DNA of 64,000 nucleotides from Lachnospiraceae bacterium (GTDB taxonomy: Bacteria; Bacillota; Clostridia; Lachnospirales; Lachnospiraceae): positions 35,908-99,907 of the forward strand of contig JAGBHK010000024.1 in assembly GCA_017935565.1 (NCBI GenBank), written 5' to 3'. This document shows positions 45,414 through 53,268 of this stretch, one piece after another. A program made the translations under genes and the position numbers. The notes under the pieces were generated by a model, which searched no databases, was not told where the DNA came from, and saw only the letters and a program-made list of their open reading frames with translations. Each line of letters begins with the position of its first letter. Position 1 is the stretch's first letter.

Positions 45414-46508
45414 CTAAAAAATATCATCTAAAATGCTTCTAATACATCCAATGGCACCACCAATGATTGCTCCTACAATCGCTCCTGGTATACCGAGAAT
45501 CGTTCCACCAATATCCGCACCTGTATCCACACCATCAGATATAAAATCAGTAAATGAATTCATAAAACTATCTTTAACCGCATCACCATAATCCATTTCA
45601 TCATCATTGTGCTCATAATTTTCAGTATCTGTATTAATGTTCTCCATAATAGCCACTCTCTTGTGAGATGGAACCGCATTTAATATGTAAAGTAACAATT
45701 TTGAAAGATTATATGGTCGAACTACATCTCCACTATCCTCCTTATAACCTGCACAATAATATACTGGATTAATATCAATTGCTGAATCCTCCTTAATTCG
45801 CGCTTTAATTGACTCAATCTTCTCCTCAAGATATTCGATGAGGGTTTCATCAGGTTCATTCTTTTCATAGTCCCAATGACGGCCTGTTTTCATTGCAATA
45901 TCCGCTTGATTAAGTGCTACAAGTATTCTATTGGTTTCTTCGCCAAGTTCAGGAATAATCACTTCATTTAGCAATTTATATGAAGTTCCCAAGTCCTTTG
46001 TAGAACCATCCATTACTACAAGAACTAGGTCAATCAATGCATTGCCTTCCTCATCCTCTTCTTTAAGCAATTCTTGAATAACTTCCTTATGATGCTCATC
46101 AATCTCTGTTCCATCACCAAGTCCTGGAGTATCCCACAAAATTAGATTTCCAATAGTATATTTCTCGATATCCTTTGTTTCCGGGTCAGCCTTACTTCCA
46201 ACCTTAGCAACTTCTACATATTCACCATCTCCTTCAACTTCTTCACCTAATCCGAACAACGCATTAATTGTAGAACTTTTTCCACAACCTGTCGCTCCTA
46301 CCAACATAATATTGGTTTGCGAATTACTGAATTTACGAAGTTTTTTTAACATCTCCTTTTTTTCATTCTCATCAGTATCGCTTTTCACAATCTCTTCTTC
46401 TAATGCTTCACAAATATCATCCATATTTTCTTTGATACTCTTGTCATTACTTCCTGCTGTTACTTTGTTCATTAATTCCTCTAAGTTACTTAAAAATAAA
46501 CTACTCAT
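45414..46508 (-). CDS. Dynamin-like/Era-fold P-loop GTPase with glycine-zipper tail
   Basis: Protein of 364 residues. G1 is GATGCGKSST (near 76), G3 DTPGLGDG and G4 NQAD. A cluster of acidic helices precedes the G domain. The C-terminal 45 residues are DTGADIGGTILGIPGAI-type glycine-zipper sequence, likely membrane-inserting. It resembles GTPases of the YfjP/IRG type. Linked to an LRAT-like protein and a PHP enzyme. Confidence 0.85.
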   Translation of the reverse strand: MSSLFLSNLEELMNKVTAGSNDKSIKENMDDICEALEEEIVKSDTDENEKKEMLKKLRKFSNSQTNIMLVGATGCGKSSTINALFGLGEEVEGDGEYVEVAKVGSKADPETKDIEKYTIGNLILWDTPGLGDGTEIDEHHKEVIQELLKEEDEEGNALIDLVLVVMDGSTKDLGTSYKLLNEVIIPELGEETNRILVALNQADIAMKTGRHWDYEKNEPDETLIEYLEEKIESIKARIKEDSAIDINPVYYCAGYKEDSGDVVRPYNLSKLLLYILNAVPSHKRVAIMENINTDTENYEHNDDEMDYGDAVKDSFMNSFTDFISDGVDTGADIGGTILGIPGAIVGAIIGGAIGCIRSILDDIF

Positions 46509-46552
46509 ACTCTTTTCTCCTTTTAAAATGTATTGATTTTTCCTTAGTTACA

Positions 46553-46590
46553 ACTATATACTACAATATAGCTATGACAAATTATGTCAT
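46553..46590 (-). promoter_or_regulatory. Promoter and operator of the GTPase operon
   Basis: Minus-strand TTGTCA (46575-46580) and TATAGT (46553-46558) with a 16-base spacer. An inverted repeat, ATGACA-N5-TGTCAT (46574-46590), covers the -35 box and is a likely operator. Confidence 0.6.
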
Positions 46591-46627
46591 TCAAAAAAAG
46601 AACTTAACCTTTCGATTAAGTTCTTTT
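46589..46627 (-). terminator. Intrinsic terminator of the small zinc-ribbon gene
   Basis: AAAAGAACTTAA/TTAAGTTCTTTT (46596-46627), followed on the minus strand by a T run. Confidence 0.8.
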
Positions 46628-46640
46628 AAATATGTCACTA

Positions 46641-46811
46641 TTATTTAATTTTTTTCTTTTGATTTTTCCTTAAAATCTCTTCCAACGTGCTTTTCGGTGG
46701 CATTCCCATACTTGCACAATGTGGGCAAAACAAACCAACCCCCGCATCAGGATTATACGAATATTTCATTTTACAAGTTGGACACTTTTTTGTTTCTGGC
46801 ATTATACTCAT
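46641..46811 (-). CDS. Small zinc-ribbon protein (56 residues)
   Basis: The frame ATG (46809-46811) to TAA (46641-46643) encodes 56 residues. GGGAGG lies 7 bases before the ATG. It has a CPTCKMKYSYNP...FCPHC zinc ribbon in the first 32 residues and a basic C-terminal helix ending QKKKIK. It sits between the WYL regulator and the GTPase operon, with its own terminator. Perhaps a DNA- or RNA-binding accessory. Confidence 0.75.
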   Translation of the reverse strand: MSIMPETKKCPTCKMKYSYNPDAGVGLFCPHCASMGMPPKSTLEEILRKNQKKKIK

Positions 46812-46853
46812 TTAATGACCTCCCTTCAGTATCAACGTACCTTTAAACACTTA

Positions 46854-47873
46854 CTATTGGTAATTCTTTATCATCTCCAAAAGTGTATTCTTTATTTCTT
46901 GCCTTAGTTCATCAGGTTTTAAAATTTCCACTTTATTACCTTGACTTAACAACCACATGACAATGCCTTTGCCGTACACTTCCGCTTCAATAACCCATTC
47001 ATTTTCCTTTTGTTCAATCACTTTTGCAGTAGGTAATCTATCTAAAATCGGTTCTGGATTATCACCATAAAACTTAAGTCTTATATTCATTAACTTCCCC
47101 GCATACATAAACTGTATTCTTTTTCTAAATTCACCTTCTTCGAAACGATTTGCATATGATACCCTGAATTTTTCACCTATTTTTTTATAATCTTTAATTC
47201 TGTCAATTCTAAAAATTGCAGGATAATTATATTTATGCACATACTTATCCGACTCATCTTTCTCAACAATGAAAGCATTCAAATAAAAATAGTATTCGGA
47301 AAAAAGTATAGCCACTGGCTCCACTATTCTTTTAACATATTCTTTCGAATCGTTTGCTCGCACATACTTAATTGACACAAGATTTCTCTCCTGAATATCA
47401 CACCCAATATCCCAAAGTTTGTCCTTTATATACTCTTTTTGATGTAACTCCACATAGTGATATTTCTCATTGGCAATCAAGTCACTAACAAGTTTCATAT
47501 TTTTCTGTGGAACACATCCTTCCACCAATTTATCTAAAATGGACTTCAGCTCACGCTTTGTAAATGCTCTACTTTCCAGAAGAATCTTTGATACCGCCAA
47601 TATCTCACTATTAGTCATCATTGAACCTTCAGCACCAATCATTATAAATCCCTTTTGAGTTCTGTCGTACACAATTTCTCGACCATCGTTAGAATTGAAA
47701 GATCTTTGTTCGTCAAGAAACGCTCGAATATCATCAATATCTCGCTGGATAGAACGCTCATCTACACCAAATTTTTGAGATTCTTCTTGTTTATTTATAA
47801 CTTTTCCCTCACATAATCGGACATACATATCCAAAGTACGAGTATTTTTAGCAACCTTCATCTCGTTATTCAA
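46854..47873 (-). CDS. HTH-WYL transcriptional regulator
   Basis: Protein of about 339 residues. It has an N-terminal HTH (INKQEESQKFGVDERSIQRDIDDIRAFL) and a WYL domain (SIKYVRANDSKEYVKRIVEPVAILFSEYYFYLNAF, in motif order), then a WCX tail (GIVMWLLSQGNKVEILKPDELR). I favour the TTG at 47873 with AGGAG 11 bases upstream. An ATG at 47894 has no binding site and lies only about 35 bases from the predicted transcription start. WYL regulators sense nucleic-acid or nucleotide ligands and control defence genes. It faces the peptide cluster. Confidence 0.85.
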   Translation of the reverse strand: MNNEMKVAKNTRTLDMYVRLCEGKVINKQEESQKFGVDERSIQRDIDDIRAFLDEQRSFNSNDGREIVYDRTQKGFIMIGAEGSMMTNSEILAVSKILLESRAFTKRELKSILDKLVEGCVPQKNMKLVSDLIANEKYHYVELHQKEYIKDKLWDIGCDIQERNLVSIKYVRANDSKEYVKRIVEPVAILFSEYYFYLNAFIVEKDESDKYVHKYNYPAIFRIDRIKDYKKIGEKFRVSYANRFEEGEFRKRIQFMYAGKLMNIRLKFYGDNPEPILDRLPTAKVIEQKENEWVIEAEVYGKGIVMWLLSQGNKVEILKPDELRQEIKNTLLEMIKNYQ

Positions 47874-47935
47874 AATATAATCATCTCCTAGCATTAACTA
47901 TTATAACATTTTTCCACACACAAATTATATAAACT

Positions 47936-47964
47936 ATTATAATAAATTATCTAAACAAAATCAA
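47936..47964 (-). promoter_or_regulatory. Promoter of the minus-strand WYL regulator
   Basis: TTGATT (47959-47964) and TATAAT (47936-47941) on the minus strand with a 17-base spacer. Confidence 0.7.
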
Positions 47965-48102
47965 GATATCTTATTTTACTAAGATACCTAAATAATTTAA
48001 ATCATTATGATGACATAAAATGTCAATTTAAAGATAGATAATGTAAAATGTTATAAAATCAGTGATATATCACCCCCTTTACTTGTTGTTAAAAATTGAT
48101 TG

Positions 48103-48174
48103 TTACCAGCAGATAAGATTGCTAAAGTTAGATGAGTCACTAGAATTGATTGGTTTAAAGAAATTGTTTTGCAT
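48103..48174 (-). CDS. Small peptide gene D (23 residues)
   Basis: ATG at 48172-48174 to TAA at 48103-48105, with AAGGAGGTGATATAT directly before the ATG, an almost ideal ribosome binding site. The peptide begins MQNNFFKPINSS, is Ser/Asn-rich and ends LICW. Function unknown. It belongs to a run of minute genes that share the same translation-start box. Confidence 0.6.
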   Translation of the reverse strand: MQNNFFKPINSSDSSNFSNLICW

Positions 48175-48212
48175 ATATATCACCTCCTTGGTGTGCAAAA
48201 TTACTGTTACGA

Positions 48213-48410
48213 TTACTTGCTGTCGATATAGTCAGAAAGTTCAGATATGCTACCTAGTAAATGAACAAAGAGTTCTGTACAAAAAAGAGTTTTGCGAATA
48301 TAGCCTTGGCTATCTGAAATGTTTTGTGCAGCAATAGATTTACGTTCCTGGTTAAAAAAATGATGAACAGAAGCTTTGGTATATGGTTTGCCGTTAAATT
48401 TGATATCCAT
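48213..48410 (-). CDS. Small peptide gene C (65 residues)
   Basis: ATG at 48410 with GGAGG 7 bases upstream. The peptide begins MDIKFNGKPYTKASVHHFF and ends SISELSDYIDSK, with no membrane segment and no motif I know. It shares the MDI start and the GGAGGTG box with peptide gene A. It is the longest of the four tiny genes and could be a real small protein with the others as leader peptides. Confidence 0.6.
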   Translation of the reverse strand: MDIKFNGKPYTKASVHHFFNQERKSIAAQNISDSQGYIRKTLFCTELFVHLLGSISELSDYIDSK

Positions 48411-48463
48411 AATAACACCTCCAAAAATGAATATAAGATGAAAAGTTACGACTGAAACTAGAA

Positions 48464-48499
48464 CTAGAAGTTGATGTTGATTGTAATATTGATACCCAT
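48464..48499 (-). CDS. Tiny peptide gene B (11 residues, MGINITININF)
   Basis: ATG at 48497-48499 to TAG at 48464-48466. AGGGGGTGATACAT precedes the ATG. The peptide is the near twin of gene A: both contain INITININ with strictly alternating Ile and polar residues, and codons differ by few silent changes. Conservation of the peptide, start box and spacing after duplication argues that it is translated. Confidence 0.6.
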   Translation of the reverse strand: MGINITININF

Positions 48500-48538
48500 A
48501 TGTATCACCCCCTAAAAAAGAATGTGCTATGTGAACAG

Positions 48539-48577
48539 TTACTTTAAGTTGATGTTGATTGTAATGTTGATATCCAT
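48539..48577 (-). CDS. Tiny peptide gene A (12 residues, MDINITININLK)
   Basis: ATG at 48575-48577 to TAA at 48539-48541, with TAGGAGGTGATACAT directly before the ATG. It is the first gene after the predicted promoter at 48630-48658. The alternating Ile-polar pattern would form an amphipathic beta strand. It might be a signalling peptide, a leader peptide or a toxin-like peptide. Confidence 0.6.
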   Translation of the reverse strand: MDINITININLK

Positions 48578-48629
48578 ATGTATCACCTCCTAAAAAATGT
48601 GTGTTACTGTTGCTATCAAGCTTAACTAT

Positions 48630-48658
48630 AGTATATACCTCTATTTCTATTCTGTACA
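48630..48658 (-). promoter_or_regulatory. Promoter of the peptide cluster
   Basis: Minus-strand TGTACA (48653-48658) and TATACT (48630-48635) with a 17-base spacer. The -35 box is weak, which suits activation. A TGTTAC box lies at 48602-48607, between the promoter and gene A. Confidence 0.55.
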
Positions 48659-48702
48659 GTGAACATTTTCAATACAATTCTGTTACCTTTTCAAATTAAA
48701 TA

Positions 48703-48741
48703 TTGCATTTTTATGCTTTTTCTGTTACCATACAAGTAACA
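48703..48741 (+). promoter_or_regulatory. Promoter and operator of the RHH-WYL regulator
   Basis: TTGCAT (48703-48708) and TACCAT (48726-48731) are 17 bases apart. The inverted repeat TGTTAC-N7-GTAACA (48723-48741) covers the weak -10 box. Further TGTTAC half sites lie at 48681-48686 and 48602-48607 in the divergent control region. A single regulator may control both directions. Confidence 0.6.
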
Positions 48742-48766
48742 AAATGTAATTATATGGAGGATTTTT

Positions 48767-49825
48767 ATGGCTTTCAAAGATGAATATGGCGAAAATTTAA
48801 TCAATGAAGAACAAAAACTTCGTATCTCATTAAGCGAACGTTCTTTAATTACAATGGCAGATGATATGGAAGTTTTTTCTGTTAAAAAAAAATCAACATT
48901 TATAAATACGGTTTTTAAGAATTACCGTGATATTGCCAAGTCATCAATATCAGTATATCTTTACGAAAAAGAAATTGAATTTAACAGACTATTATCTTCA
49001 TTAAATTTAGCTGAAAAATCAAAACAAGATGTAATCAATCAATTAATTGAACATGAAAAACAAACAATTTTAGAACAAGTTTCAGAATACCAAAAGCCAA
49101 AATCATCAAGCAAACTGTATCACATTAATGATGATAATGTAAAATACTTAACCACTACTTGTTCCGAAGAACTATTTTACGAACGCCCTAGTCAATATAT
49201 ACGTTCAGTTATTGAAGAATACTGCTCTCTTCCTTTTATTAAAAGAGAACGAATATATAGAAAAAAAATATTTAAAGATATTGAGGATGCTTGCCGAGAA
49301 CACAAAATCATCAAACTTACTACTAAACTATACGGAAAAGATCAAGATTTTTGTGTATATCCATATAAAATCATCCCTGATACATTTCATATGCAATCAT
49401 ATTTGGTCTGTTACTCATACAAAGACGGTGAAGTTGATAAAGATAAGAAAGTGGCTTCTTTCTCTATGGCCAGAATTTCCGAACCTCGTTTTTTACATAA
49501 ATCTTTTTATTTAAATAAACAGGAGATAAATCATATTGAGAATTGCATTACAAAGCATTCACCTGCTTACCTTGTAGGCCAACCTGAACAAATACTCGTT
49601 CGTTTGACACCACTTGGAAAACAATCTTACAAGTCACGATTGTACTCACGACCTGAAAAGATTGAGGAACTTTCTTCTGAAGATGTTTATGCATTTCATT
49701 GCACACCGCAACAAATATATAACTATTTCTTTTCTTTCGGTGCTAATGCAGAAATCATCAGTCCAGAACATTTACGAAATAGATTTAAACAAGTACATTC
49801 AGATGCATTATCTATTTATAAATAG
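48767..49825 (+). CDS. RHH-WYL regulator beside the CRISPR locus
   Basis: Protein of 352 residues with GGAGG before the ATG. The N-terminal part is ribbon-helix-helix-like (LRISLSERSLITMADDMEVF...KKKSTFINTVFKNYRDIA, residues 18-58), followed by a helical linker and a WYL domain (IKLTTKLYGKDQDFCVYPYKIIPDTFHMQSYLVCYSYKDG, in motif order) and a C-terminal tail. RHH-WYL proteins are known beside CRISPR loci in Lachnospiraceae and Ruminococcus, for example the WYL1 accessory of type VI-D systems. No Cas13-like gene is here. It converges on array 1 and has its own terminator. Confidence 0.82.
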   Translation: MAFKDEYGENLINEEQKLRISLSERSLITMADDMEVFSVKKKSTFINTVFKNYRDIAKSSISVYLYEKEIEFNRLLSSLNLAEKSKQDVINQLIEHEKQTILEQVSEYQKPKSSSKLYHINDDNVKYLTTTCSEELFYERPSQYIRSVIEEYCSLPFIKRERIYRKKIFKDIEDACREHKIIKLTTKLYGKDQDFCVYPYKIIPDTFHMQSYLVCYSYKDGEVDKDKKVASFSMARISEPRFLHKSFYLNKQEINHIENCITKHSPAYLVGQPEQILVRLTPLGKQSYKSRLYSRPEKIEELSSEDVYAFHCTPQQIYNYFFSFGANAEIISPEHLRNRFKQVHSDALSIYK

Positions 49826-49840
49826 CATTTTACCTACACA

Positions 49841-49875
49841 AAGGCGCAGAAGCCAAAACTTCTGCGCCTTTATCA
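49841..49875 (+). terminator. Intrinsic terminator of the RHH-WYL gene
   Basis: AAGGCGCAGAAG/CTTCTGCGCCTT (49841-49870) followed by TATCATTTTTT on the plus strand, 15 bases after the stop. Confidence 0.9.
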
Positions 49876-49919
49876 TTTTTTCACCACACCTTTTATTCAT
49901 AGTAGTTGCTTTTCTATTT

Positions 49920-49948
49920 GGACACGGGTTCAACTCCCGTCATCTCCA
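49920..49948 (+). repeat. tmRNA/tRNA 3'-end remnant (probable attachment-site scar)
   Basis: The segment contains a complete T-arm (ACGGG, loop TTCAACT, CCCGT; 49924-49940) followed by CATCTCCA, the 3' acceptor strand typical of clostridial tmRNA (partner GGGGATG). No tmRNA body or tRNA 5' half precedes it. Such 3'-end duplicates are left by integrases that target ssrA or tRNA genes. It lies 13 bases before the oldest repeat of array 1. Confidence 0.65.
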
Positions 49949-49961
49949 TTATTTTATTATT

Positions 49962-50337
49962 GTGTAAATCCTCATAATTACTTCTCTACATGGCAATACA
50001 ACATGTACATTCAAAGATCCTGTGTTAAAGGTGTCAATTCCTCATAGTTACTTCTCTACAAGAGCTGTGCAGTCGTATCGGGTGCAGTTAATATGATCAT
50101 GGATGTGTCAATTCCTCATAGTTACTTCTCTACAGAGTTCGAAGATCATAAAAAAACAGTAGCTGAACTTCAGGTGTCAATTCCTCATAGTTACTTCTCT
50201 ACGATTAGTTCCAAGAATAATTTTACTTAAGTGAAAGGTTAAAGTGTCAATTCCTCATAGTTACTTCTCTACACTATGACAAATGGATTTACAAAAAATT
50301 TAATAACTGTGTCAATTCCTCATAGTTACTTCTCTAC
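49962..50337 (-). CRISPR. CRISPR array 1 (six repeats, five spacers)
   Basis: Repeats of 29 bases begin (plus strand) GTGTCAATTCCTCATAG and end TTACTTCTCTAC, at 50031, 50105, 50174, 50244 and 50309. A degenerate 28-base copy is at 49962-49989. Spacers are 41, 45, 40, 41 and 36 bases, all different. The decayed copy at the left and the conserved flank at the right place the leader on the right, so the array is transcribed from the minus strand, downstream of rt-cas1. All intact repeats read CTCTAC at the end; array 2 reads CTCCAC. Confidence 0.97.
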
Positions 50338-50597
50338 AACACATTTTATCACACTTCCTAATACTATGTACATAAAAATTTACAATTTACCACTCATTTT
50401 TCGGTCAATCATTTTTTCTTTCAAAATCACTTAAACGCTAATAATTACAACTCATACATCTATTTCTGTAGCATACATTAATTTTAGCAATAAACATCGA
50501 CCGGATTTTTTTGTAAAAAAAACTATTTTCCCACTAAAAATGTCCACGCCAATTCACGAATCACTCTATTTTTCGCGTTTTTGACTGACCGGAATAT
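50338..50597 (-). promoter_or_regulatory. Leader of CRISPR array 1
   Basis: The 260 bases share features with the array 2 leader: AACACATTTTaTCACACTT next to the last repeat, TCGGTCAATC (50401), CGACCGGATTTTTTT (motif GACCGGA at 50499) and CTGACCGGA (motif at 50587). These lie 64, 162 and 250 bases from the array, against 65, 163 and 251 in leader 2. They probably hold the array promoter and adaptation signals. Confidence 0.75.
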
Positions 50598-52535
50598 TTA
50601 CATTTGATACTTATAAGCCTTGTACTTTTCTTTAGCCTCTATAGCTGCTTCCAATTTTTTAATTTCAGTCAATATCACACGTTCATAAGTATACGGCCTC
50701 CCACCGATAGTTATAATCTGTTGCATTTTGTTATTCAATTCAGATATAAACAAACTCTTCCCCACAGAATTTAAAAACACACCCTCTCCGTTCCTTTCAA
50801 AATGCTTATTTACTGAAATCATTTTCTTATTTATCATTGTAAATATTACTCTATCCACAATAATCGGTTTAAATATATCTGCTAAATCCAAATTTAAACT
50901 TTCATATCTTTTTGTCGCTGAATGAACGAATGATATTCGTATGTCTACAGAGCTTCGCAGTATCATTTGCGCAATTTTTTGATACAGATATGTATTTCCC
51001 AAACTAATCATTGCGTTTATGGCATCTTTCGGCGGACGCTTAGTTCTAACTGTCAATTCAAAATCTCGATTAGTTATGATTTCATTGAAACATTGATAAT
51101 ATTTTTGTCTGCACCTTGCTTCTTCCATCATCAATTCATTTACAGTTTTACACTCATTCATTTTAACTATACCATCACCAAGATAATGTATACCTTCATC
51201 TAATTTTGGGGGCAACTTCTGCTTCTTATAATACCTTAAATTACAACGCATATTATGAACTGACGCAATATCCATCTTTTTAGCATAATCTAAGCGTAGT
51301 TTATCATCTGAATATATCTTAACCTGTTCAACCAGCATTTTCATTTTATTTCGCTGCTTATTTGTATAAAAACTTCCTTGATACCTTCCGTACTCGTCAA
51401 AAATGTTAACATTAATATTCCTCTGCGATATCATTTTTAAAAATGTCGAATTTAAAACCACATCTGAATATATATTGATAGAATCCGTTACTTCCACCGG
51501 TATATTAACCTTTTTATCTGCATTTTCAAATAATAATGAAAAATCTTTTTTGGTCAATATACCATCATTCACTATAAAGTAATCATTATTGACTTTTTCC
51601 AATGAACTCTTATGCCAATGTGAATATACAAATTTATTGCTTCTTTTCTTTTTCTTAACTAAAATGGAACTCTCTGTCTTTTCAAATTCATATCCTAAAT
51701 AACGTCTTGCAAATACGTTAAAAACCCCTTTTTTCGTTTCATTTACTGGCAAAACCATCTCATTTAATTTATGTATAACTTCGTCTAATATATTATATCC
51801 ATCCTGCATATTTTCAATATATATATTAATATTATCTGCAAATCGCACAAATGAATATCCCTTACTTTCTGCCCATTTATCAAATTCAATCATATATATA
51901 TTACTCAACAAAGAGCTTAAAGCATTTCCTTGCAAAATACCAATATTTTTTCGGCTAATTTCAAAATCATATTCAATATCACAAGATATGTATTTACATA
52001 ACAGATTAACTAGCGCTATGTCATCAATAAACTTCGTTACATCATTTATCAACTTATCCTGCCTTATATTGTCAAAAAAGTCTTTTATATCAACTTCAAC
52101 AACATATTCTTTTCCAGTTCCAATATATTCTGACACCTTCTCAATGGCTGCATCAACACCTTTATCCTCACGATAAGCATAACTATAGTTTGAAAAACAA
52201 CTATCCAGCTCATTCTGCAATACCTGATGAATTGCTCTAACAATCAGCCTATCCACTGATGAAATCATTGAAATGATTCTATGTTTACCTTGTCCTGTAA
52301 TTATAAGTTTATTATGCACTAATTTGGGCTGATACGCATTGTTTTTAATCAGTTCTACAATAGCACAACCATTCCATTTCCAATATTCATCTAATGAATG
52401 TAACCATATGCCCTCATCATCGCAAACATTCTTTTTAGTTTTAAGATGCTCAATAGCCTCCCTAATATTATTATCACTAAAAATCGCTTTCAATAGCTCT
52501 GTCAATATGCCTTTTACCTCCTCCGATACATACAT
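50598..52535 (-). CDS. Reverse transcriptase-Cas1 fusion
   Basis: Protein of 645 residues. Residues 50-290 are an RT palm: motif A VEVDIKDFFDNI (D149), motif B GILQGNALSSLLSNIY and motif C RFADNINIYI (F232-A-D-N235), where the usual YADD has lost its second Asp; motif D region RRYLGYEF follows. Residues 325-645 are Cas1, with E472 in MEEARCRQKYY, H538 in FVHSATKRYESL and D550 in LNLDLADIFKPIIVDR. RT-Cas1 proteins can acquire spacers from RNA. The ATG at 52535 has a poor binding site; a TTG at 52505 follows GGAGGAGG. Confidence 0.92.
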   Translation of the reverse strand: MYVSEEVKGILTELLKAIFSDNNIREAIEHLKTKKNVCDDEGIWLHSLDEYWKWNGCAIVELIKNNAYQPKLVHNKLIITGQGKHRIISMISSVDRLIVRAIHQVLQNELDSCFSNYSYAYREDKGVDAAIEKVSEYIGTGKEYVVEVDIKDFFDNIRQDKLINDVTKFIDDIALVNLLCKYISCDIEYDFEISRKNIGILQGNALSSLLSNIYMIEFDKWAESKGYSFVRFADNINIYIENMQDGYNILDEVIHKLNEMVLPVNETKKGVFNVFARRYLGYEFEKTESSILVKKKKRSNKFVYSHWHKSSLEKVNNDYFIVNDGILTKKDFSLLFENADKKVNIPVEVTDSINIYSDVVLNSTFLKMISQRNINVNIFDEYGRYQGSFYTNKQRNKMKMLVEQVKIYSDDKLRLDYAKKMDIASVHNMRCNLRYYKKQKLPPKLDEGIHYLGDGIVKMNECKTVNELMMEEARCRQKYYQCFNEIITNRDFELTVRTKRPPKDAINAMISLGNTYLYQKIAQMILRSSVDIRISFVHSATKRYESLNLDLADIFKPIIVDRVIFTMINKKMISVNKHFERNGEGVFLNSVGKSLFISELNNKMQQIITIGGRPYTYERVILTEIKKLEAAIEAKEKYKAYKYQM

Positions 52536-52541
52536 ATTTTT

Positions 52542-52802
52542 CTAAATAATCCTGTCCTTCGCTTCTATCATCCCTATTTCCCATCTTGATGTATATTTAT
52601 GAGAATCAAGTTGATACACACAAACGCAATCTTCACCTACAATAATATTTTTCTCCAATTCCGCTTTCAGTCTTTCAATTTTTGTAAGAGTAATATCACC
52701 TTCAAACACAGACCTTTGAACAACATTTAAATGTTTTTTACATACCTTATTTATTTTGCTAACTCTTTTACAATTAACATCATATGCCAATATTATATAC
52801 AT
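52542..52802 (-). CDS. cas2: Cas2 adaptation endonuclease subunit
   Basis: Protein of 86 residues from the ATG at 52802 (MYIILAYDVNCKRVSKINKVCKKHL), with GGAG 6 bases upstream. The ferredoxin-like Cas2 fold shows in YDVN, QRSVFEGDIT and VCVYQLD. It forms the adaptation complex with Cas1. It lies 6 bases before the rt-cas1 start. Confidence 0.93.
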   Translation of the reverse strand: MYIILAYDVNCKRVSKINKVCKKHLNVVQRSVFEGDITLTKIERLKAELEKNIIVGEDCVCVYQLDSHKYTSRWEIGMIEAKDRII

Positions 52803-52822
52803 GTTCATCTCCATTCTTTAAT

Positions 52823-53268
52823 ATTTAAATTCCTCATAGTTACTTCTCCACGTGTATACAGATGAAATTGTAGCTCTTTCTCAAAGAGAATGTCAATTCC
52901 TCATAGTTACTTCTCCACTTTTGCTATTATCGATAAGATTATGGCAGAAGATACTAATATCTAGTGTCAATTCCTCATAGTTACTTCCCACAAGTAATGA
53001 AGAATTAGTTAATGATTTTTTAGTTGAAAGTGTCAATTCCTCATAGTTACTTCTCCACAAAAAAACTGATAATTATGTGGTAGGTATCTTAACAGCCTAC
53101 GAGTGTCAATTCCTCATAGTTACTTCTCCACTTTGATTATTGGAACGATAAATATGTTACAATGGTAAATGTGTCAATTCCTCATAGTTATTTCTCCACG
53201 AACCAATAATAAAAGGGAAATTCCCAAAAGATATTGCGCGTGTCAATTCCTCATAGTTACTTCTCCAC
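52823..53268 (-). CRISPR. CRISPR array 2 (seven repeats, six spacers)
   Basis: Repeats (GTGTCAATTCCTCATAG...CTTCTCCAC) at 52890, 52964, 53030, 53103, 53171 and 53240, with a decayed copy at 52823-52851. The copy at 52964 lacks one T, and that at 53171 has one C-to-T change. Spacers are 38, 45, 38, 44, 39 and 40 bases. The array lies between cas6 and cas2 and reads in the same direction as the genes. The final CTCCAC is constant and differs from array 1. Confidence 0.97.

Noticed and set aside
48040-48080. Fifth tiny peptide gene after gene D
   Set aside because: The box AAAGGGGGTGATATATC is present, but ATG is replaced by ATC, so no start codon can be supported.
49890-49955. Functional tRNA gene
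   Set aside because: Only the T-arm and 3' acceptor strand exist; no D-arm, anticodon arm or 5' acceptor strand lies within 90 bases upstream.
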